Position numbers and translations under genes: made by a program. The notes beneath the pieces are model-generated. The model saw nothing but the letters and a program-made list of their open reading frames with translations, was not told where the DNA came from and made no database searches. From contig CANFOR010000192.1 of assembly GCA_947448675.1 (NCBI GenBank), positions 1 to 5,457 on the forward strand: 5,457 bases of DNA, given 5' to 3'. This DNA comes from Betaproteobacteria bacterium. Lineage in GTDB: Bacteria; Pseudomonadota; Gammaproteobacteria; Burkholderiales; Burkholderiaceae_C. Positions 1 through 4,858 of the stretch are shown piece after piece (the first letter of the stretch is position 1; each line of letters opens with the position of its first letter).

Positions 1-1
1 C

Positions 2-310
2 CACGAGGTGCTGATGATCCGCCGCATTCGCGACCTGTTGTACGACCAAGGTTTTACGATCAGTGGCGCGCGCAACAAGCTGCAAGAGTTGGTGCAACAC
101 GAGCGCGACAAGCGCCGCAACGGCGAGGTCATGCTCGACGGCGTAGAGGTGATCGAGGTCGAAGACTCCGCCTTTGACGAATTCGACGACAGTGCACCGC
201 CACTTGACGCACCTGAAGAAGCCGAGCCCAGCGAGCGCAGTGCCTACCGCCTGATGCTGGTGCGCCGAGAATTATTTGAAATTCGTGACATGCTCTCGGC
301 CACCCACTGA
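2..310 (+). CDS. MerR-family transcriptional regulator, C-terminal part (5' end outside window)
   Basis: The frame is open from the window edge and ends at TGA 308-310, so about 102 C-terminal residues are visible and the true start lies upstream. The first residues (HEVLMIRRIRDLLYDQGFTI) match the helical region after the winged-helix DNA-binding domain in MerR-like regulators, including the typical 'RIRxLLYxxGFTIxGA' stretch. An acidic, probably disordered segment follows (EVIEVEDSAFDEFDDSAPPL), then a terminal helix (YRLMLVRRELFEIRDML) likely to serve in dimerisation. In Burkholderiales a small MerR-like protein of this kind is usually encoded between ihfA and tRNA-Pro; the tRNA just downstream fits that, although ihfA itself is not in view. 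No metal-binding cysteines are present in the visible part, so a metal-sensing role is not supported. Effector and targets are unknown. The GTG at 8 and ATG at 14 are internal codons, not starts. Confidence 0.85.
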   Translation, partial: HEVLMIRRIRDLLYDQGFTISGARNKLQELVQHERDKRRNGEVMLDGVEVIEVEDSAFDEFDDSAPPLDAPEEAEPSERSAYRLMLVRRELFEIRDMLSATH

Positions 311-319
311 CACGCAGGT

Positions 320-325
320 TATAAT
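320..325 (+). promoter_or_regulatory. -10 box of the tRNA-Pro promoter
   Basis: A perfect TATAAT lies 14 bases before the mature 5' end of tRNA-Pro and just after the stop of the MerR-like gene. Transcription would start near 331-333, giving a 5' leader of only a few bases. No good -35 hexamer is seen 16-18 bp upstream (297-302 reads CGGCCA), so the promoter is inferred from the -10 alone. The tRNA could also be read through from the upstream gene. Confidence 0.55.
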
Positions 326-338
326 TTCGAGCTAGATT

Positions 339-415
339 CGGTGTGTGGCGCAGCCTGGTAGCGCACTTGCATGGGGTGCAAGGGGTCGAAGGTTCGAATC
401 CTTTCACACCGACCA
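339..415 (+). tRNA. tRNA-Pro (anticodon GGG)
   Basis: A full cloverleaf of 77 nt can be folded by hand. Acceptor arms CGGTGTG (339-345) and CACACCG (405-411) pair completely. The D stem is GCGC (348-351 with 361-364), with AGCCTGGTA in the loop. The anticodon stem is CTTGC (366-370) with GCAAG (378-382). The seven-base loop is ATGGGGT, with anticodon GGG at 373-375. The T stem is GAAGG (388-392) with CCTTT (400-404, one G-T pair) around the loop TTCGAAT. The discriminator is A412 and the CCA end (413-415) is encoded. It reads proline codons CCC and CCU. A terminator follows at once. Confidence 0.97.
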
Positions 416-422
416 TTGATTG

Positions 423-459
423 AAAAAGCGGATTGCATCGTGCGATCCGCTTTTTTTTT
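423..459 (+). terminator. Intrinsic terminator of the tRNA-Pro transcript
   Basis: The stem AGCGGATTGCA (427-437) pairs with TGCGATCCGCT (441-451) around a three-base TCG loop, with a single T-G wobble. It is flanked upstream by a run of A (423-427) and followed by nine T (451-459). This is a textbook rho-independent terminator 7 bases after the CCA end. It separates the tRNA transcript from dnaB, which therefore needs its own promoter in 460-608. I found no convincing -35/-10 pair there. The A run upstream gives a five-T tail on the other strand, so weak bidirectional action is possible, but no minus-strand gene needs it. Confidence 0.93.
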
Positions 460-608
460 GCAAGTCTGGCAGATGTACAGCACTTATGCACAGCTCGCGC
501 ACAGACTTGTGCCTCGCATTTTCTGCCTCTGCGCGCTAGCATAAGCCCCTGCCGGCGCCCACCAGTACCCAGACCTAGCAGCGCCGCAGCGCAACCTTGA
601 AAGCACCC

Positions 609-3071
609 GTGTCCGCACTCCTGTCACCCGTTCATAGCGACTTCAGCTCCGACCAGCAAATTGCGCAATTGCGCATCCCGCCCCACTCTTTAGAGGGCGA
701 GTCCAGCGTTTTGGGCGGCCTGCTGCTCGACAACAGCGCCTGGGACCGCGTGGCCGACCTGCTGACCGACAGCGACTTTTACCGCTTTGAACACCGGTTG
801 ATCTACGCTGCCGTAGGCGCGCTCATCAATGCCACCCGACCGGCCGACGTGATTACCGTTTTTGAGTCTTTGCAAAACCAGGGCAAGGCCGAAGAGGCGG
901 GCGGTTTGGCCTACTTGAACGCCTTGGCCCAATACGTGCCCAGCGCCGCCAATATCCGCCGCTACGCCGAGATCGTGCGCGAGCGCTCCATCTTGCGCAA
1001 ACTGGTCAGCGCCAGCGACGAGATCGCCACCAATGCCTTCAACCCCAAGGGCAAGGCCGTGGCCATGATCTTGGACGAGGCCGAGCAAAAAATCTTTAAC
1101 ATCGGTGAAGAAGGCTCGCGCATGAAGCAGGGCTTTCAGGGCATGGACACCCTGGTCGTGCAACTGCTCGACCGCGTTGAAGAAATGTCGGCCAACCCGA
1201 ACGACATCACCGGCGTGCCCACCGGCTTTTACGACCTCGACCGCATGACCTCTGGCTTTCAGTCGGGCGATTTGGTGATCTTGGCGGCACGGCCCTCGAT
1301 GGGGAAAGCCCAACCATTGGACAGCCTCGTGCGCACACGAGCCGGATGGTCCCGCATGGGCGATCTAGAGGTTGGTGATGCACTGGCGTCGGTAGACGGC
1401 AAGCCTTCGATCGTGACAGGACTCTTTCCGCAAGGTGACAAACCAGTATTCAGGGTGAGCTTTTCCGATGGGCGCAGTACCGAGAGCTGTGCTGAGCACT
1501 TGTGGCGCGTTCAATACCGCGACTGGGCAGCCCCTCGAACCATCAACACTGAAAAACTGGCCCAAATGTTAGAGCGCAAGCGCTACATTCATCGCTTATG
1601 GATTGAGCCCGCCAGTGGCGATTTCGGACATCAACAAGCCCTACCTGTTGATGCATGGGTTTTGGGTAGTTTGCTGGGTGACAGCAATTTAACGGGCTCG
1701 GGCACGGTTCGCTTCTCGACAGCAGCTCCGCAAATCCTCGAACTCATGCAAGAGCGGCTTGAAGATGGTTTGGCAATGAACCATGCCGGGCGCTACGACT
1801 GGCGCATAGTCCGCGAGCAGGGCGCCCATGCCGAGGGTGTTTCGGGTGTTCAGCCAAACCCTTTGAGAGTTGCGTTAGAAGCCTTGGGCTTGTCTGGTCT
1901 GCCGAGCGACAAGAAATTTGTTCCGCGCTTGTACCTGGAGGCACAACGCTCCGTCCGGCTCGATGTTTTGCGCGGCCTGCTCGACACCGATGGATGGGTT
2001 GAAAAGTGGGGCAGTGTTCGGTTTTCTACCTCGAGTGTGCAACTGGCCCGCGACGTACAAGAACTGGCCCGTTCTTTGGGCGCTTGGTGTTCGATCCATA
2101 CCAAGCAAGCGCATTTCACCAATGTGGCCGGTATGCGCATGCAGGGTTTGCCTGCTTATGTCTGCAATATTTCGCATCCTCAGCCGCAGTCTTTATTTTT
2201 GTTGTCGGAGAAACAGGCTTTGGCACCGGTACATTGGAAGCGCAAAAAGCGGCTTACTGTGTCGTCCATTGTCGCCACGCGAACCACCGCCTGCCAGTGC
2301 ATATCGGTGAGCCACCCGAGCAAACTCTACATCACCGACCAAGATGTGGTAACCCACAATACCGCCCTGGCCATCAACATCGCCGAGCACGTGGCGCTGA
2401 ACGAGGGCCTGCCGGTGGCGGTTTTCTCGATGGAGATGGGTGCCTCGCAATTGGCGGTGCGTATCGTCGGCTCCATTGGCCGCATCGACCAAAGCCATTT
2501 GCGCACCGGCAAACTCACCGACGACGAATGGCCGCGCCTGACCGAAGCCATTGAAAAGCTGCGCAACATCTCGCTGCACATCGACGAAACCCCTGGACTC
2601 ACCGTAAGCGAGCTGCGCGCCAACGCCCGCCGCCTGGCCCGCCAGTGCGGCAAACTCGGCATGATCGTGGTCGACTACCTGCAGCTGATGGGCGTGTCCA
2701 GCAGCATGAACGACGAAAACCGCGCCACCGCTGTGGGCGAGATCTCGCGCGGCCTGAAAATGCTCGCCAAAGAGCTCAAATGCCCGGTTATAGCCCTCTC
2801 GCAACTCAGCCGAGGCGTTGAGAGCCGTACCGACAAACGCCCCATGATGAGCGACTTGCGCGAGTCCGGCGCCATCGAGCAAGACGCCGACGTGATCATG
2901 TTCATCTACCGCGACGACTACTACAACAAAGACTCCAAAGAACCCGGCGTGGCCGAGGTCATCATCAGCAAACAGCGCAACGGCCCCACCGGCACCGTGA
3001 AACTGGCCTTCTTGAAGCCGATCACCAAGTTCGAGAGCTTGGCGGGCGGTGGGGGCGGCAGCGACTATTAA
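609..3071 (+). CDS. dnaB: Replicative DNA helicase DnaB, interrupted by an in-frame class 3 intein
   Basis: DnaB is the hexameric 5'-3' helicase that unwinds DNA at the replication fork. Without the intein the product is about 469 residues, normal for the family. It has the N-terminal helical domain (IPPHSLEGESSVLGGLLLDN, with VFESLQNQGKAEEAGGLAYL further on), a linker, then the RecA-like motor domain. Walker A is ARPSMGK-T, split by the intein between Lys233 and Thr. Walker B is MIVVDYLQLM (from 2661). The conserved SQLSRGVE, DLRESGAIEQDADVI and SKQRNGPTG segments are all present, the last carrying the probable arginine finger. The C-terminus is a glycine run ending SDY. No break or missing catalytic residue is seen. 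The start is uncertain: GTG 609 has a weak GAAAG six bases upstream and gives an N-terminus like relatives (MSALLSP...), while TTG 597 would add four residues with no visible ribosome site. An intrinsic terminator upstream implies an own promoter. Confidence 0.95.
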   Translation: MSALLSPVHSDFSSDQQIAQLRIPPHSLEGESSVLGGLLLDNSAWDRVADLLTDSDFYRFEHRLIYAAVGALINATRPADVITVFESLQNQGKAEEAGGLAYLNALAQYVPSAANIRRYAEIVRERSILRKLVSASDEIATNAFNPKGKAVAMILDEAEQKIFNIGEEGSRMKQGFQGMDTLVVQLLDRVEEMSANPNDITGVPTGFYDLDRMTSGFQSGDLVILAARPSMGKAQPLDSLVRTRAGWSRMGDLEVGDALASVDGKPSIVTGLFPQGDKPVFRVSFSDGRSTESCAEHLWRVQYRDWAAPRTINTEKLAQMLERKRYIHRLWIEPASGDFGHQQALPVDAWVLGSLLGDSNLTGSGTVRFSTAAPQILELMQERLEDGLAMNHAGRYDWRIVREQGAHAEGVSGVQPNPLRVALEALGLSGLPSDKKFVPRLYLEAQRSVRLDVLRGLLDTDGWVEKWGSVRFSTSSVQLARDVQELARSLGAWCSIHTKQAHFTNVAGMRMQGLPAYVCNISHPQPQSLFLLSEKQALAPVHWKRKKRLTVSSIVATRTTACQCISVSHPSKLYITDQDVVTHNTALAINIAEHVALNEGLPVAVFSMEMGASQLAVRIVGSIGRIDQSHLRTGKLTDDEWPRLTEAIEKLRNISLHIDETPGLTVSELRANARRLARQCGKLGMIVVDYLQLMGVSSSMNDENRATAVGEISRGLKMLAKELKCPVIALSQLSRGVESRTDKRPMMSDLRESGAIEQDADVIMFIYRDDYYNKDSKEPGVAEVIISKQRNGPTGTVKLAFLKPITKFESLAGGGGGSDY
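1308..2360 (+). mobile_element. Class 3 (Ala1, WCT-type) DnaB intein with LAGLIDADG homing endonuclease, 351 residues
   Basis: This in-frame insertion sits exactly between the Lys and Thr codons of the P-loop. Intein residue 1 is Ala, so the usual N-terminal Cys/Ser nucleophile is absent. Splicing motifs, in intein numbering, are: N-terminal block (DSLVRTRAGWSRMGDLEVGD, 5-24), block B His64 with Trp66 (CAEHLWRV), block F Cys331 (QCISV), and terminal Thr349-His350-Asn351 followed by +1 Thr. Trp in B, Cys in F and Thr in G form the WCT triplet of class 3 inteins. In these the block F Cys attacks the N-junction, the chain passes to the +1 residue, and Asn cyclisation releases the intein. The endonuclease insert lies between blocks B and F. 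The layout resembles what I recall of the mycobacterial DnaB P-loop intein (Ala start, 'GW..MGD..VGD'). At least five TTA leucine codons (1569, 1596, 1689, 1875, 2193) occur here, against one noticed in the exteins, suggesting acquisition from outside. Confidence 0.94.
1659..2000 (+). other. LAGLIDADG homing endonuclease motifs within the intein
   Basis: The first motif (block C) is VLGSLLGDSNL at intein residues 118-128, with Asp125 in the metal-binding position. The second (block E) is LRGLLDTDGWV at 221-231, with Asp228 in the equivalent position. The two are about 100 residues apart, the usual spacing for a two-motif monomeric enzyme. Each is followed by a similar V-R-F-S-T segment (VRFSTAAPQI and VRFSTSSVQL), the expected internal pseudo-repeat of the two halves. 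Such enzymes cut intein-free alleles of the host gene, so that repair copies the intein in. Both acidic residues are present and there is no frame break, so activity is plausible but unproven. The target would be the dnaB P-loop sequence around the insertion point. Confidence 0.88.
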
Positions 3072-3131
3072 GCCCACCAAGCAAACCAAGATCCAGTTGG
3101 AATAGGTTTTACAAAAAATAGCGTTAAACAC

Positions 3132-3161
3132 AGTGTGCACTATATTTAATTAATGTACACT
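3132..3161 (+). promoter_or_regulatory. Probable operator of the toxin-antitoxin pair (two palindromic boxes)
   Basis: Two related 10-bp imperfect palindromes, AGTGTGCACT (3132-3141) and AATGTACACT (3152-3161), start exactly 20 bp apart, about two helical turns. Their last eight bases (TGTGCACT and TGTACACT) differ at one position. Because each is nearly self-complementary, they read both as a direct and as an inverted repeat. The AT-rich stretch between them (TATATTTAAT) could hold the -10 region. The site ends 10 bp before the antitoxin start, the expected place for autoregulation by a ribbon-helix-helix antitoxin. Exact promoter hexamers cannot be fixed; TTAAAC (3124-3129) is one weak -35 candidate. 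Confidence 0.55.
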
Positions 3162-3171
3162 AATTTCAACC

Positions 3172-3411
3172 ATGCTTCGGAACATCACCCTGTCCGCTGA
3201 CGACCAGCTCATTGCCCGTGCACGTGCCAAAGCCGAGGCAGGCGAGAGCTCACTCAACCTCGAGTTCCGTAAATGGCTCACCGGCTTTGCGGGTGACACC
3301 GACACGGCTGCGGTAGCGCGCTTTCGCGGTGTGCTGGCACAGCTGGCGCATGTCGACGCCGGGCGCACCTTTACCCGCGACGAAATGAACGAGCGCGGAT
3401 GTTCTTTTTAG
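3172..3411 (+). CDS. VapB-type antitoxin, ribbon-helix-helix-like
   Basis: This small protein of 79 residues is encoded just before, and overlapping, a PIN-domain toxin gene. The N-terminus MLRNITLSADDQLIARARAKA fits a short beta strand (about residues 2-8) followed by helix 1 (10-23), and SLNLEFRKWLTGF fits helix 2 (27-39), the usual plan of a dimeric ribbon-helix-helix DNA-binding antitoxin. The C-terminal half (about 45-79), with charged FTRDEMNER near the end, would wrap around and inhibit the toxin. In VapBC systems the complex also represses its own operon, which fits the paired boxes just upstream. ATG 3172 is the natural start, but no Shine-Dalgarno sequence is visible, so a very short leader or leaderless translation is possible. 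Family assignment rests on pattern and context; the exact subfamily is not certain. Confidence 0.85.
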   Translation: MLRNITLSADDQLIARARAKAEAGESSLNLEFRKWLTGFAGDTDTAAVARFRGVLAQLAHVDAGRTFTRDEMNERGCSF

Positions 3412-3833
3412 ACACCAACATCTTCGTCTACGGTTTGCTGGCCGCCGAGCCTCTTAAAAGGCAGCGTGCTCTGCAACTCGTTGAATCGGCACTGGGCAGC
3501 CACCAAGGCTGCGTGAGCTACCAGGTGATCCAAGAGTTCGCCAACGTAGCCCTGAAAAAATTTGCCCAGCGTTTTCAAGCCGACGAGTGCAAGCAGTTCA
3601 TTGGCGCAGCCTTGCAGCCGCTCAACCGCGTCGCCTCCAGCGCCGAGCTGCTTGACGCCGCGCTCGACCTGCAAGCCGAGATACGCTACGGCTTGTACGA
3701 CTGCCTGATCATCGCCAGCGCCCTGCAGGCGGGCTGCGACACGCTGTACACCGAAGATCTGCAGCACTACCAGCTGGTGCGCGGCAAGCTGCGGGTGGTC
3801 AATCCTTTTCTCGCCACGGCGAACGCAACTTAA
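3399..3833 (+). CDS. VapC-type toxin, PIN-domain ribonuclease
   Basis: This 144-residue protein has the full PIN-domain pattern. FLDTNIFVY at the N-terminus carries Asp5, VIQEFANV carries Glu46, YDCLIIASAL carries Asp101, and LYTEDLQHY carries Asp120 (with Glu119). These acidic residues are the expected magnesium-binding active site, so the toxin looks catalytically intact. VapC toxins cut RNA, often initiator tRNA or the rRNA sarcin-ricin loop; the target of this one cannot be read from sequence. The start codon lies inside the antitoxin gene, overlapping by 13 bp in another frame, which suggests translational coupling and antitoxin made first. No strong Shine-Dalgarno is seen (GAGCG at 3391-3395 is the best). 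It ends 9 bp from the stop of a convergent gene, with no terminator hairpin recognised between them. Confidence 0.92.
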   Translation: MFFLDTNIFVYGLLAAEPLKRQRALQLVESALGSHQGCVSYQVIQEFANVALKKFAQRFQADECKQFIGAALQPLNRVASSAELLDAALDLQAEIRYGLYDCLIIASALQAGCDTLYTEDLQHYQLVRGKLRVVNPFLATANAT

Positions 3834-3842
3834 ATCTGGCGC

Positions 3843-4628
3843 TTAACCCGCGCAGCTCAAACTCAGCGCCTGCAAGGGCTTGCCGCTGCCCGGCTCGTAC
3901 ACCACCACGTTCACTTGGCGCGGATGCGCCGGGTCGGTGGCCAGGCTGCGGAGGCTGAGTTTGGCGGGGCCGCTGTAGTCGCCCGCCGGGGTGTATTGGC
4001 GCACCACAAAGTCGTGCTGCAAAAACTCGCCGGCGTTCTCGCCCGCCTTCACTTTAGAGTTGTGGCCGTGCTCGGTCACCGTCCAGTAAGCGGCCCAGCG
4101 GGCGGGGGCGTTGGCGGCGGGGGTGATGTTGGCCTCAAACTGTTCGCCCTGCGCGTTGCTGGCCAAGCGGCTGAGGCTGATCTGCGCCAGCGCGGGCTCG
4201 GTGCTGGCCAGGGCGCGGCTGTAGTCTTGCCAGTCTTGGCCATTGCGCACCACCTGGGGGGTGTAGATGCTGCGCAGGCTGTTGTGCGCGGCAATTTCTT
4301 TTTGCCGCGTGGTGTAGGCCGGGGCTGCAAAGCGGTCGACCCAGCCAATGTAGTCCCAATAGCCCACATGAAAGGCCTCGACCACGGCGCGGCCTTCGCG
4401 GTTGGCCTGCTTGAGGGTGGAGGCCCATTTGTCGGCCGGTGGGCAGGAGCTGCAGCCTTCTGAGGTGTAGAGCTCGATCACCGGCGTGAGCGTGGCGGCA
4501 GAGCGCGCTGCGCAGGCGTTTTCAGCCGCAAAAACGGCTGTAGCGCCCGCCAATGCTGCGTAAGCAGCTATCAACTTTATAGCTAATGGGTTTGCCAAGC
4601 GGGCGCGTGGGGCGGTGGAATGGTTCAC
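3843..4628 (-). CDS. Exported DUF1223 family protein with thioredoxin-like CSSC motif
   Basis: The product is 261 residues if translation starts at GTG 4626-4628 (minus strand). This start is chosen because AGGAG (plus 4635-4639) precedes it by six bases; the frame extends 19 codons further upstream to 4685, but without a ribosome site. The N-terminus is a good signal peptide: basic residues at 8, 10 and 18, a hydrophobic core from about 19 to 33, and a likely cut after VFA at residue 34, so the protein should be periplasmic or secreted. The mature part opens with VIELYTSEGCSSCPPAD, the DUF1223 hallmark, with Cys59 and Cys62 forming a CxxC as in thioredoxin folds. Further family-like segments are FHVGYWDYIGWVDRF and YTPQVVRNG. 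The biochemical function of DUF1223 is not established; a redox role is inference from the CxxC. It is convergent with the toxin gene and divergent from tex. Confidence 0.9.
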   Translation of the reverse strand: MNHSTAPRARLANPLAIKLIAAYAALAGATAVFAAENACAARSAATLTPVIELYTSEGCSSCPPADKWASTLKQANREGRAVVEAFHVGYWDYIGWVDRFAAPAYTTRQKEIAAHNSLRSIYTPQVVRNGQDWQDYSRALASTEPALAQISLSRLASNAQGEQFEANITPAANAPARWAAYWTVTEHGHNSKVKAGENAGEFLQHDFVVRQYTPAGDYSGPAKLSLRSLATDPAHPRQVNVVVYEPGSGKPLQALSLSCAG

Positions 4629-4634
4629 TTTTAA

Positions 4635-4639
4635 CTCCT
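4635..4639 (-). promoter_or_regulatory. Shine-Dalgarno fixing the GTG start of the DUF1223 gene
   Basis: Read on the minus strand, this is AGGAG followed by TTAAAA and then GTG. The six-base spacing is ideal, and the encoded protein then begins directly with a signal peptide. This argues against the longer frame that opens at 4685. Confidence 0.8.
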
Positions 4640-4736
4640 GTAAGGCTGCCAACACGCAGCGCTGTGGCACACTCGCGCCCTTCACTCGGTGCGGGGCCGC
4701 GCGGCGCGCTTTGCTTGCCTAAAATGGGGCTGCTTC

Positions 4737-4779
4737 AATGAGGCGACCTTATGGGGCCGTCGCATTAGGTCGCCTTATT
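4737..4779. repeat. Intergenic inverted repeat, 13-bp arms
   Basis: AATGAGGCGACCT (4737-4749) is complementary to AGGTCGCCTTATT (4767-4779), with one G-T pair in plus-strand RNA and a 17-base loop. It lies between the divergent DUF1223 and tex genes, about 80 bp before tex. There is no T run after it, so it is a poor terminator. It might be a regulator site, a hairpin in the tex leader, or a small dispersed repeat. A related fragment, TAGGTCGGC, occurs at about 4795-4803. The rest of the 4629-4858 gap shows no gene, and I could not fix a promoter for either flanking gene. Confidence 0.6.
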
Positions 4780-4858
4780 AAGCCTCCTTGGGCATAGGTC
4801 GGCGCTGCACGGGTTTTCTTACAGCAACGCTGACATTTATTCGACATTAACGCTACGC

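Noticed and set aside
499..512. Inverted repeat GCACA-GACT-TGTGC upstream of dnaB
   Set aside because: Five-bp arms are expected by chance in this length, and no promoter elements are placed around it.
129..542. Minus-strand open frame of 137 codons across the tRNA-Pro region
   Set aside because: Its 'GVKGFEPSTPCTPCKCATRLRHTP' type stretch is the antisense translation of the tRNA-Pro gene, a well-known false protein in databases. It also runs through the terminator and the MerR-like gene.
690..1313. Minus-strand open frame of 207 codons opposite the DnaB N-terminal part
   Set aside because: It is a codon-bias shadow of dnaB, rich in Gly, His, Val and Ala, with no family resemblance.
1918..2554. 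Two plus-strand frames (130 and 182 codons) overlapping the intein's second half
   Set aside because: Both lie in other frames of a continuous, motif-bearing intein/DnaB frame. They have no domains and cross the intein-extein junction, so they are not a separate endonuclease gene.
3092..3101. Small hairpin TCCA-GT-TGGA after dnaB as a terminator
   Set aside because: The stem is only four bp with a two-base loop and no T run after it, too weak to call.
2193..3140. Minus-strand open frame of 315 codons opposite the DnaB C-terminal half
   Set aside because: It is opposite strongly conserved DnaB motor motifs, has low-complexity Gly/Ala/Val/His content typical of antisense frames in GC-rich genes, and shows no recognisable domain.
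3915..4463. Plus-strand open frame of 182 codons opposite the DUF1223 gene
   Set aside because: It is a Gly/Ala/Val-rich antisense shadow; the opposite strand has a signal peptide, a Shine-Dalgarno site and a recognised family motif.
4629..4685. N-terminal extension of the DUF1223 gene to 4685
   Set aside because: It would place 19 residues before the signal peptide and bury the AGGAG site within coding sequence; the GTG at 4628 is better supported.
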